Assembly (NCBI GenBank): GCA_019695115.1
Contig: JAIBAP010000064.1
Coordinates: forward strand, 1 to 33,013
Origin: Caldilineales bacterium
Lineage (GTDB): Bacteria; Chloroflexota; Anaerolineae; J102
Direction of reading: 5' to 3'
DNA: 33,013 nt
Position numbers and translations under genes: made by a program. Shown in pieces: positions 15,821-24,126 of this stretch. The notes beneath the pieces are model-generated. The model was not told where the DNA came from, searched no databases, and saw only the letters and a list, made by a program, of their open reading frames with translations. Every line of letters starts with the position of its first letter. Position 1 is the first letter of the stretch.

Positions 15821-17626
15821 ATGCTCACCCACATTCGCATCCGCAACTTCAAACGCTTCGGTGACGTCGAGTTCGATCTGGGCCAGGCAGTCGTACTGAT
15901 CGGGCCGAACAACTCGGGCAAGACCACCGCCCTGCAGGCGCTCGCCTTGTGGGACATCGGTCTGCGGCGCTGGAACGAGAAGTACGGCGGCAGAAAATCT
16001 CCAGAGGAAAGGCCGGGCGTTACCATCAACCGCCGCGATCTCAACGCCATTCCTATCCCTGACGCTAACTTGTTGTGGCGCGATCTGCGAGTGCGCAGCA
16101 TCGCCGCGCGTGGCACGGGCCAGCAGCGGACGCAGAACATCCGCATCGACATCGTCGTCGACGGCGTGACCGAAGGACGCGCCTGGTCGTGCGGATTGGA
16201 GTTCGACTACGCCAACGACGAATCGTTCTACTGCCGGCCGCTGCGCATGAGCGATGACGATCCCCCCAAGCGCATGGCGGTGCCACCGGAAGCTGCCACC
16301 ACTGGGTTTGCGTTCTTGCCGCCCATGTCCGGCCTGGCCGACCGCGAGTTCATCAAGCAAACCGGCGAGATCGGCGTGTTGGTCGGGCAGGGTCAGACCG
16401 CACAGGTTTTGCGCAATCTGTGTTATCAGGTCTACGGTGAGCTGGGCGCGCTACCCCCAGAGCCGCTGCAACTGAAAGAGGCGCGTGCGCCGTACGGCGA
16501 GCGCCAGCAGGAGTCCGCCGGCTCGGTGGAATGGCAGGAGCTGGTGCAGCACATTAGGCGGCTGTTTGGGGTGACGCTGTTGCCGCCGAAGTACATCAAA
16601 GAGCGCAGCGAGCTGACCATGGCCTACGTCGAGCCGGGCGGCACGACGCTCGATCTCTCGTCGGCCGGCCGCGGCTTGCACCAGACGCTGCTGCTGCTGG
16701 CCTATCTCTACGCCAACCCGCGCACGGTGCTGCTGTTGGACGAGCCCGACGCCCACCTGGAGGTGCTGCGCCAGCGCCAGACTTACCAGTTGATCACCGC
16801 GGTGGCGCAGAAACAAGGGTCGCAGATCATCGCCGCCAGCCACTCCGAGGTTGTGCTCAACGAGGCGGCCGGCCGCGACACGGTCATCGCCTTCGTGGGC
16901 GCGCCTCATCGCATGGACGACCGGGGCAGCCACGTGCTGAAGGCGTTGACCGCGATTGGCTCCGACCAGTACTACCAGGCGGAGCAAACCGGTTGGGCGC
17001 TGTACGTCGAGGGCAGCACCGACCTGGCCATCCTACAGGCTCTTGCCGCGACGCTGCAGCACCCGGCGGTCCAGGTGCTTGAGCGACCGTTCGTGGTTTA
17101 CGTCGGTTCCAACGTGCCGCAGAAGGCTCGCGACCATTTCTACGGACTGCGCGAGGCCAAGCCGGACTTCGCCGGCATTGCCATCTTCGACCGGCTGGAG
17201 CGCAAGCTGCAAGAGGGCCAGCCCCTGGTGGAGCTGATGTGGCAGCGGCGGGAGATCGAGAATTACGTGTGCCAGCGCGACGTGTTGCTGGCCTACGCAC
17301 GGCACGATGTGTCTGACAACCAGTCTGGCCTGGCCGAGCGCGAGCGTCGCGAGCAGGCCATGTCCGCGGCCATCGACGAGGTGATGCAAGCGCTGGAGAC
17401 GCTGAGCCGGCCCGGCCCATGGTCAACGGACATCAAAGCCAGCGACGATTTCCTCGATCCGGTCTTCGAGCGCTACTTCCGCAAGCTGGGCCTGCCCAAC
17501 CTGATGCGCAAGACCGACTACCACGTGTTGGCGGGATTGGTTCCACGTGAACAGATCGACGCCGAAGTCGGCGAGAAGCTGGATGCCGTGGTGCGTGTAG
17601 CCGGACAGGCGCGACCGCGACCTTGA
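15821..17626 (+). CDS. AAA/ABC-type ATPase with C-terminal TOPRIM-like domain (OLD/PARIS-like)
   Basis: This 601-residue protein starts MLTHIRIRNFKRFGDVEFDL and has Walker A GPNNSGKT (28-35), an ABC-like segment LDLSSAGRGLHQTLLLLAYL, Walker B LLLDEPDAHLE (about 304-314) and SHSEVVLNEA. After residue ~390 comes WALYVEGSTDLAIL with the E..D pair of a TOPRIM core, then GIAIFDRLE (about 455) and REIENYVCQRDVLLAYA. This order is that of OLD-family nucleases and of fused AriA-AriB (PARIS; AAA15 plus DUF4435) proteins. The ATG at 15821 follows GGAG and lies 26 bases after hsdR; its stop is 11 bases before hsdM. It is probably a defence effector or sensor tied to the restriction system. Confidence 0.8.
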   Translation: MLTHIRIRNFKRFGDVEFDLGQAVVLIGPNNSGKTTALQALALWDIGLRRWNEKYGGRKSPEERPGVTINRRDLNAIPIPDANLLWRDLRVRSIAARGTGQQRTQNIRIDIVVDGVTEGRAWSCGLEFDYANDESFYCRPLRMSDDDPPKRMAVPPEAATTGFAFLPPMSGLADREFIKQTGEIGVLVGQGQTAQVLRNLCYQVYGELGALPPEPLQLKEARAPYGERQQESAGSVEWQELVQHIRRLFGVTLLPPKYIKERSELTMAYVEPGGTTLDLSSAGRGLHQTLLLLAYLYANPRTVLLLDEPDAHLEVLRQRQTYQLITAVAQKQGSQIIAASHSEVVLNEAAGRDTVIAFVGAPHRMDDRGSHVLKALTAIGSDQYYQAEQTGWALYVEGSTDLAILQALAATLQHPAVQVLERPFVVYVGSNVPQKARDHFYGLREAKPDFAGIAIFDRLERKLQEGQPLVELMWQRREIENYVCQRDVLLAYARHDVSDNQSGLAERERREQAMSAAIDEVMQALETLSRPGPWSTDIKASDDFLDPVFERYFRKLGLPNLMRKTDYHVLAGLVPREQIDAEVGEKLDAVVRVAGQARPRP

Positions 17627-17637
17627 AAGGATTTCCC

Positions 17638-19191
17638 GTGCCCCGCACTCCCACTCCCTCCACCCCCCAACACCTGCGCAGCATCATCAAATCGGCGCGG
17701 GATGTGATGCGCAAGGACAAGGGCCTCAGCGGCGACCTCGACCGCCTGCCCATGCTCACCTGGATCATGTTCCTCAAGTTCCTGGATGACATGGAGCGGA
17801 TCCGTGAGGCCGAGGCGCAGTTGGCCCGCGTCGCCTATCACCCGCCCATCGCCCCGCCCTACCGCTGGCGCGATTGGGCCGCTCCCGAAGACGGCGTCAG
17901 CGGCGACGACCTCAAAGCCTTCATCAACCAGGATGAGGCCATGCGCCCGGACGGACGCCGCGGCCCGGGGCTGTTCGCCACTCTGCGCGGGCTGCAAAGC
18001 GAGAACGGCGCCGGGCGCGAGGAGATCATTGCCACCGTGTTCCGCGGGGTCAGCAACCGCATGGAGAGCGGCTATCTGTTGCGGGATGTGATCAACCTGG
18101 TCAACCGCATCCATTTCGATTCATCGGAGGAAACGCACACGCTCAGCCAGTTGTACGAGAGCATGTTGCAGGAGATGCGGGACGCGGCCGGCGACGCCGG
18201 CGAGTTCTACACCCCGCGGGCGGTGGTGCGCTTCATGGTCGAGGTGATCGACCCGATCTTAAGCGAGGTCGTGCTCGACCCGGCCTGCGGCACCGGCGGC
18301 TTCCTGGTCGAGGCCTACAAACATCTGGCCGGCCAGTGCCGCACCGCCGCCGACCGCCAGACGCTGGAGCACAGCATCGTGGGCAACGAGGCCAAGCCCC
18401 TGCCCTATCTGCTGGCCGAGATGAACCTGCTGCTGCACGGCATGGAATCGCCCAGCGTCGCCTATGGCAACAGCCTGGGCCAGCCGCTGACCGAGATCAG
18501 CGACGGCAAACGGGTGGATGTGATCCTGACCAACCCGCCCTTTGGCGGCGAGGAGGAGCGGGGCATCCTGGGCAATTTCCCCGAGGACAAGCAGACCAGC
18601 GAGACGGCGCTGCTGTTTTTGCAGCTGATCATGCGCAAGCTGCGGCGGGTGGGGCGGGATTCGAGCCGCGGGGGCCGGGCGGCGGTGGTGGTGCCCAACG
18701 GCACCCTGTTTGGCGATGGCGTGGCCGCGCGCATCAAAGAGGAATTGCTGAAGGACTTCAACCTGCACACGGTCGTGCGGCTGCCCAACGGCGTCTTCGC
18801 TCCCTACACCGCCATCCCCACCAACCTGCTCTTCTTCGACCGCAGCGGCCCCACGCGGGTGATCTGGTATTACGAGCTGCCGCTGCCGGAGGGCCGCAAG
18901 AACTACACCAAGACGCAGCCGCTGCGCTACGAGGAATTCGCCGGGCTGCTGGCATGGTGGGGCCAGCGCGAGGAGAACGACCACGCCTGGCAAGCGGCGG
19001 CGGCGGATGTGCTGAAGTACGACGCCGGCGGCCGGCTGCTCTCCGCCAACCTGGACCTCAAGAACCCGCGCGGGGGCGACGCCTTCGAGCATATGGCGCC
19101 GGAGCAGTTGGTGGAAGACATTTTGAAGAAGGAACAGCGAGTCATAGCGCTGATGAACGAGATCAAGACTCTTTTGGCGGGGGCTGTCTGA
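17638..19191 (+). CDS. hsdM: Type I restriction-modification DNA methyltransferase subunit M
   Basis: This 517-residue N6-adenine methyltransferase has an N-terminal helical HsdM_N domain (GDLDRLPMLTWIMFLKFLDD). GEFYTPRAVVRFMVEVIDP precedes the SAM-binding motif DPACGTGGFL (about 213-222), and the catalytic motif is NPPF in LTNPPFGGEE (about 298-301). GTG 17638 is preferred because AAAGGA lies 7 bases upstream. A TTG at 17623 in the same frame overlaps the previous stop. The stop overlaps the hsdS start (TGATG), so M and S are translationally coupled. Motifs are intact, so methylation depends on whether a working S subunit is made. Confidence 0.95.
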   Translation: MPRTPTPSTPQHLRSIIKSARDVMRKDKGLSGDLDRLPMLTWIMFLKFLDDMERIREAEAQLARVAYHPPIAPPYRWRDWAAPEDGVSGDDLKAFINQDEAMRPDGRRGPGLFATLRGLQSENGAGREEIIATVFRGVSNRMESGYLLRDVINLVNRIHFDSSEETHTLSQLYESMLQEMRDAAGDAGEFYTPRAVVRFMVEVIDPILSEVVLDPACGTGGFLVEAYKHLAGQCRTAADRQTLEHSIVGNEAKPLPYLLAEMNLLLHGMESPSVAYGNSLGQPLTEISDGKRVDVILTNPPFGGEEERGILGNFPEDKQTSETALLFLQLIMRKLRRVGRDSSRGGRAAVVVPNGTLFGDGVAARIKEELLKDFNLHTVVRLPNGVFAPYTAIPTNLLFFDRSGPTRVIWYYELPLPEGRKNYTKTQPLRYEEFAGLLAWWGQREENDHAWQAAAADVLKYDAGGRLLSANLDLKNPRGGDAFEHMAPEQLVEDILKKEQRVIALMNEIKTLLAGAV

Positions 19192-20392
19192 TGCACGGCT
19201 GGCAGCAGATGCGGATGGGCGATGCCCTTACCAAATCGGACGAGTGGATCGACATCGCGCCCGACCGAAAATACAGACAGGTGACGGTTAGGCTTTGGGG
19301 GAAGGGTGTGGTGCTGCGAACCGAAACCGATGGCAGCCAGATCGCCGCCTCCCGCCAGCATGTTGTGCGTTCCGGCCAATTCATTCTCTCGCGCATCGAC
19401 GCCAGAAACGGGGCCTTTGGTTTGGTGCCAGATGATCTCGATGGCGCTGTCGTCTCGAACGATTTTCCTTCCTTCGAGGTAAATCGAGATCGACTGCTGC
19501 CGGGCTTCTTGGATTGGATGAGCAAAACTCAGGATTTCGTGCAGCTTTGTGTGGCGGCAAGTGAAGGCACAACCAATCGCGTTCGGCTTCAAGAGGGGCG
19601 ATTCCTGGCGATGGAAATCCCCCTCCCCCGCTGGCCGAGCAGCAGCGGATCGTGGGCCGGATCGAGGCGCTGGCCGCGCGCATCGAGGAGGCGAAGGGGC
19701 TGCGGGCGCAGGCGATGGGGGAGGTGGAATTAGCGCCTCTCGCGACGGCGCGTCAGATACTCGGGTGGCTGCCTCAGAAACAAACTACTTTGGGTCAGTG
19801 GTTGACATCTCGCCGACAAGGCATCCAGACCGGACCATTTGGTGCTCAACTAGGATCAGAAGATTTCGTTGATTCCGGAGTCCCGGTAATTACGATTGGA
19901 AATGTTCAGTACTCAGGTCTTGAACGTGGCGCACTAAAATATGTGACATTGCAGAAAGCAAGATATCTGTCCCGTTATGATGTTCAAGAAGGTGATATTT
20001 TGTTTGCTCGAATGGGTACAGTTGGGAGATGCTGTGTCGTGCCGGAGTGGGCATCCGGCTGGCTGTATAACTATCACTTAATTCGCGTAGTTTTGGACAA
20101 GGAAGCACTCCTGCCACAATTCGCTCACTGGTCAATCCGGGCAAGTACCGATGTTGAGGAGTTTCTTGGTATAACGATCCGAGGAGCAACAAGACAGGGT
20201 GTCAACCAAGACATAGTCAGCAATCTCCCGATCCGTGTACCGCCGCTCGACGAACAACGCCACATCGTCGCCTACCTGGACGATCTGCAAGCGAAAGTGG
20301 AGGCGGTGAAGCGCCTGCAGGCGGAGACGCAGGCGGAGTTGGCGGCGCTGCTGCCGGCGGTGCTGGCGCGGGCGTTTCGGGGGGAGTTGTGA
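19191..20392 (+). pseudogene. hsdS: Type I specificity subunit S, frameshifted between the two recognition domains
   Basis: The first half (19191-19628) encodes target-recognition domain 1 up to MEIPLP. The frame then becomes RWPSSSGSW and ends at 19733. The second half continues in another frame from about 19634 as LAEQQRIVGRIEALAARIEE, a classic HsdS central helix, then recognition domain 2 and PPLDEQRHIVAYLDDLQAKV near the end. Adding one C to the five-C run at 19625-19629 would restore LPPLAEQQRIV and one ~400-residue HsdS of normal length. This may be a real mutation, slipped-strand phase variation or a base-calling error. The second half could be translated separately, since half-S proteins can sometimes dimerise. 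Confidence 0.88.
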
Positions 20393-20458
20393 TATAAAGG
20401 CGTGTAGAGAATCCTCTCAACCAGCGGTTGCACTCATTCTGAAACTTATTCAAGAAGT

Positions 20459-20908
20459 ATGGCCGACATCTTATTGACACAAGCCGAAGCAGATGCCTTG
20501 CTGGTACTCAAAAAGTATCGAATTGACGATACAATTTGGCCCTATCCTGGCCCCGGCGAGAAGATCATCGTACCCCTCGAATCGGCTGACAAGAAGGAAT
20601 CGTTTTTATTGGATATCAGCCGCGGAAGCATTAATCTAGCCAAAGGAACCTATCAGAATAGGGCGCACAAGGTGATCGTCCTGGTCAGACTTGATTTCAA
20701 CGGCCCCCCGCACAGAAATCCAGATGGTACCGATATCCTCTGTCCGCATCTTCACATCTACAGAGAAGGTTACGGCGATAAATGGGCGATTGCTCTCCCC
20801 AAAGCAAAATTTTCAAACGAAACCGATCCTTGGGTTATGCTTCAGGACTTCATGAATTACTGCAATATTGAAGAAAAACCCAATATTCAAAAAAACTTAT
20901 TAGTATGA
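20459..20908 (+). CDS. DUF6978-like protein
   Basis: This 149-residue protein resembles the DUF6978 family. Diagnostic stretches are the start [35 protein letters not shown] and the His-rich core [20 protein letters not shown]. The clustered histidines and cysteine (PHRNPDG...CPHLHIY) could bind metal, but no function is known. It begins 66 bases after the hsdS stop with no clear Shine-Dalgarno site and overlaps the next gene by four bases (ATGA). It is noticeably richer in A/T and in AAA/AAT codons than the hsd genes, a sign of separate acquisition. The family name is from recall of the pattern. Confidence 0.75.
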   Translation: MADILLTQAEADALLVLKKYRIDDTIWPYPGPGEKIIVPLESADKKESFLLDISRGSINLAKGTYQNRAHKVIVLVRLDFNGPPHRNPDGTDILCPHLHIYREGYGDKWAIALPKAKFSNETDPWVMLQDFMNYCNIEEKPNIQKNLLV

Positions 20909-21669
20909 TGGATGACATTAGGCGACTCATTGAACAATATACGTCTTGGCTGAATGACAAAACTCATCTTCGTCAGATTGAAGATTGGGTAGAAATAACC
21001 ACGCCCTATCTTGATCGTCACAACGACTATCTACAGATTTTCGCCAAGCGTGCGGGAAGTCGAATAACACTTTCGGATGATGGGTATATTATTAACGATC
21101 TACGATTGTCTGGCTGCGATTTAGACACACCAAAAAGAAAACAGTTTCTCAAGATAGCATTAAACGGATTTGGAGTTCAATTAAAAGGCGACGTTCTAAC
21201 GGTCGACACTAGCGAAGGCAATTTTTCGCAACAAAAACATAACTTGATACAAGCGATGATTGCGATAAATGATATGTTCTATCTTGCGGTGCCGATGGTG
21301 AGAAGCGTATTTCTTGAAGACGTGACGGAATGGATGGATCTATCGGACATTCGCTATATTAGTCAGGTAAAATTTACAGGAGCCAGTGGTTATGATCATG
21401 TCTTCGATTTTGTTATTCCAAAATCGAGACAGATGCCGGAGCGTATTTTGAAGGCCATCAATCGACCGAGTCGTGAAACAGCGGAATCTTTTGCTTGGGG
21501 ATGGATAGATACACGCGAGGTACGTTCTCCTGATTCTCGAGCCTATGCTTTCCTCAATGATTCTGAACGAACAATTTCATCTGACGTTACAGATGCACTA
21601 ACCAGTTATGAAATTGTGCCCATTCCTTGGCAACAACGCGACCGGTATCGATCTGAACTGGCATTGTAG
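20905..21669 (+). CDS. DUF1828/DUF1829-like protein
   Basis: This 254-residue protein has an N-terminal DUF1828-like region ([36 protein letters not shown]) and a helix [19 protein letters not shown] ending in [14 protein letters not shown]1829-like C-terminal half follows ([32 protein letters not shown]). It overlaps the DUF6978-like gene by four bases, so the two form a coupled pair. It is also AT-rich. A second, diverged relative is at 23043-23861. Function is unknown; context points to defence or a two-component toxin/antidote arrangement (inference). Confidence 0.75.
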   Translation: MMDDIRRLIEQYTSWLNDKTHLRQIEDWVEITTPYLDRHNDYLQIFAKRAGSRITLSDDGYIINDLRLSGCDLDTPKRKQFLKIALNGFGVQLKGDVLTVDTSEGNFSQQKHNLIQAMIAINDMFYLAVPMVRSVFLEDVTEWMDLSDIRYISQVKFTGASGYDHVFDFVIPKSRQMPERILKAINRPSRETAESFAWGWIDTREVRSPDSRAYAFLNDSERTISSDVTDALTSYEIVPIPWQQRDRYRSELAL

Positions 21670-21781
21670 AAGCAGTCAGTTGACAGCCAAACCGGGCTAT
21701 GTTAAGTTGGTCTCGCTTCATTCCAGCGACGCCGAACGATGAGCGGGCCGCCGCAGCGGCCACAAGGAGGAATCTTGAGAG

Positions 21782-22783
21782 ATGTCAGCCACCAATCTTT
21801 CCATTCCAACCGAACTGGCTGAGCCACGCTGCTTCGTGTTGCAGCCCATCATCAACGAGCCTCAGGCCTGGAGCCAGGCAGGAGCTTACAAGGGTAAGGT
21901 TTTTGGCCGGGATTGGGGCGCCATGCTGCCTGGTCGTCGTGATCGCACGCGCATCGAAGAGAAATTGCTGCATCGGCGCCTGGTGCCATTCTGGCACATT
22001 CGTTGTACTTCACATTTTGACTTCAGCCGGCTGAACGAGTATGAGATCAACGCACTTAATCCTGACGCAACTACGATTACCTTGATCGGGCAAGGGCAAC
22101 AACTTGATTTCAGGGTCGATCAAACCGGGCGTTCTATGCCGCGTATCTCCGTTTCTGGTTTTGAACGTTGTGTCACAAATCGCGAATTCGAGGAATATAT
22201 CGATTCGTACATCCGGCTTGAAAGCGCCACAACCCCGCAGATCAAACAACAGATTCAAAGGCGCCTGGATGGTTACACCAAGCAGAAGCCCGTACAAGTC
22301 CTTGACCTCGAAGCCTTTGCAAAGCGGCTCGAGGTTGATGGCAGACCTCTATTCGATGACGAACTCGAGACCCTGGTTGTGCCGCCCCTGGAAGGGGCAG
22401 ATACAGTGGTCAAGCGAGCAATGAAAGAAGTTATGGTATCTATCGATGCACAGACGATTCACGAATGGGGATTGCGTGCTGAAACAGTCGATCTATACTT
22501 CCGACCACTATTCGTTTTCGAATTCGAGAAATACGACGAGCGGAACAATCCACTAGACAGAAGACTTGAAGAACTGGACGCACTGGATAGGAATCACTGG
22601 ACAAATCTCGCCACAACCGAATTCCAGATGTCCAGCATGCCATGGGGCAAAATCCTCAAACTATCCTCAGATATTGGCATCATCTTGCTGCAAGATGTTC
22701 CTGTTTTGGGGCGTTCACTTGAGATTGGCAAAGCGATTGCAGAGCAAGGGCCTGGCATCGTCGATGACTTGAGAGGACGCTAG
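21782..22783 (+). CDS. Unrecognised 333-residue protein in the defence island
   Basis: I do not recognise this family. The N-terminal third carries a distinctive conserved-looking stretch YKGKVFGRDWGAMLPGRRD followed by IEEKLLHRRLVPFWHIRC. The middle is charged and helical (IKQQIQRRLDGYTKQ; FDDELETLVVPPLEGADTVV). The C-terminal ~50 residues contain an amphipathic to hydrophobic stretch (ILKLSSDIGIILLQDVPVLG) that might touch a membrane or form a partner interface. No signal peptide. AGGAGG lies 11 bases before ATG 21782. It follows the DUF1828-like gene by 112 bases and is followed by an hsdS fragment. Confidence 0.7.
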   Translation: MSATNLSIPTELAEPRCFVLQPIINEPQAWSQAGAYKGKVFGRDWGAMLPGRRDRTRIEEKLLHRRLVPFWHIRCTSHFDFSRLNEYEINALNPDATTITLIGQGQQLDFRVDQTGRSMPRISVSGFERCVTNREFEEYIDSYIRLESATTPQIKQQIQRRLDGYTKQKPVQVLDLEAFAKRLEVDGRPLFDDELETLVVPPLEGADTVVKRAMKEVMVSIDAQTIHEWGLRAETVDLYFRPLFVFEFEKYDERNNPLDRRLEELDALDRNHWTNLATTEFQMSSMPWGKILKLSSDIGIILLQDVPVLGRSLEIGKAIAEQGPGIVDDLRGR

Positions 22784-22842
22784 GCTGCGAGCGCGTTCGG
22801 CTTATCTGCCGCCGATTCACCTGCGTTGCATCCGTCTTCTTG

Positions 22843-22938
22843 GTGGAGGCGGTGAAGCGCCTGCAAGCAGAGACGCAAGCCGAGTTGGCGGTGCTGCTGC
22901 CGGCAGTGCTGGCGCGGGCGTTTCGGGGGGAGTTGTGA
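22843..22938 (+). pseudogene. Second copy of the hsdS 3' end (96 bp)
   Basis: This segment matches hsdS 20297-20392 at 90 of 96 positions without gaps and ends at the same TGA. It encodes VEAVKRLQAETQAELAVLLP then AVLARAFRGEL. Five of the six differences are silent and one gives Ala to Val. The similarity stops abruptly upstream of GTGGAGGCGG and after the stop. It is either a remnant of a second hsdS gene or a duplication boundary made when cargo genes were inserted. Confidence 0.9.
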
Positions 22939-23042
22939 GGCGTCTTGACGCGCCGACGATCATCTTCGCCATCTGCTTCTGAAGGTTGTACAATGCAGGG
23001 TAGCGAGTCATCCTGACGCAGATACAGTAACGCTATACAATC

Positions 23043-23861
23043 ATGGCAGAACTTCTGACCGACTCAGACATTCAGCTGCACAGCATGAATCCCGCCACGA
23101 TCGAACAGGATTTTCGCGAAAAAGTGTGCGCCCAAGTCTACCTGGAGCCAGCAGGAAGATCGCGTTATCGTGTGTTCACGCCGTTTCATTTCGACGATGG
23201 CGATCATTTGGTCATGGTGTTGCGCCGGCAGAATGGGCATTGGCTGCTCTCTGACGAGGGCCACACCTATATGCACCTCACCTATGATCTCGACGAAAAG
23301 AGCCTGCACCAGGGCACGCGGCAGGAGATCATCACCAACGCACTCAGCGCCTTTTCGGTTGACGATGTGGGCGGCGAATTGCAGACCGAGATCAGGGATG
23401 AGCGTTACGGCGAAGCCCTCTTCGATTTCATCCAGGCCATCCTGCGCATCAACGACGTCACCTATCTCTCCCGCGAGCGGGTGAAATCCACTTTCATGGA
23501 CGACTTTCGAGCCTTCATAGATCAACATGTCCCTGCCAGTCGCCGGGTCTTCGACTGGCATCATCCGCAGTATGATCCTGAAGGCACTTACCCGGTCGAT
23601 TGCCAAATCAACGGCATGACCCGACCGCTCCTCGTCTTCGCCCTGCCCAATGACAACAAGACCCGCGACGCCAACATCGCTTTGCATCAGTACGAGCGCT
23701 GGGGTTTAGATTTCAGATCTCTGAGCATCTTCGAGAATCAGGAAGAGATCAATCGCAAAGTACTTGCGCGTTTCAGCGATGTCTGCGAAAAGCAGTACTC
23801 CAATCTGCACGGCAATCGCGAGCGCATTGCACGGTTCCTGCGCGAAGTTATGGAAATCTAG
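23043..23861 (+). CDS. DUF1828-like protein, second copy
   Basis: This 272-residue protein shares the layout of the 254-residue DUF1828-like protein. YRVFTPFHFDDGDHLVMVLR and HWLLSDEGHTYMHL match the LSDDG segment of the other protein. FDFIQAILRINDVTYLSRER then VKSTFMDDFRAFID parallels [14 protein letters not shown]...VRSVFLEDV. The C-terminal half (PLLVFALPNDNKTRDANIAL; LSIFENQEEINRKVLARFSD) looks like DUF1829. It starts 104 bases after the hsdS fragment. There is no Shine-Dalgarno site, but TATACAAT ends just before the ATG, which may indicate a leaderless transcript. Its base composition is closer to the host than that of the first copy. Confidence 0.7.
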   Translation: MAELLTDSDIQLHSMNPATIEQDFREKVCAQVYLEPAGRSRYRVFTPFHFDDGDHLVMVLRRQNGHWLLSDEGHTYMHLTYDLDEKSLHQGTRQEIITNALSAFSVDDVGGELQTEIRDERYGEALFDFIQAILRINDVTYLSRERVKSTFMDDFRAFIDQHVPASRRVFDWHHPQYDPEGTYPVDCQINGMTRPLLVFALPNDNKTRDANIALHQYERWGLDFRSLSIFENQEEINRKVLARFSDVCEKQYSNLHGNRERIARFLREVMEI

Positions 23862-24126
23862 CCGGCAGTAGCATCTCCATGCCATTCATCTCGACCTCCA
23901 CTTCATCCACCTCGCCGGGCAGCACTAAACCCCACCCTCAGCCGATGTCCAGCGGCCTGGCAGCCATGCCGCACACACCCGCCAGACTCGCCTGACGCCA
24001 CATGGCAGTTGGGGCCGGCGCCTTCGGGGACAGCAGCGCCGCCTGGGGACAGTTCAGGGGATCGCCAGCAGCATGGCGCGCACGGCCCGCGCCTGGCAGC
24101 CGGCGCAAGCGAGCTTCTGCCCTTGC

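Noticed and set aside
19191-23861. Invertible HsdS shufflon
   Set aside because: The hsdS copies are direct, not inverted, the second lacks recognition domains, and no recombinase gene is present in the window.
23862-24126. Small minus-strand fragment reading LVLPGEVDEVEVEMNGMEML (about 23870-23935)
   Set aside because: It looks a little like a protein C-terminus, but it has an upstream stop, no start and no recognisable family. The rest of this gap shows nothing.
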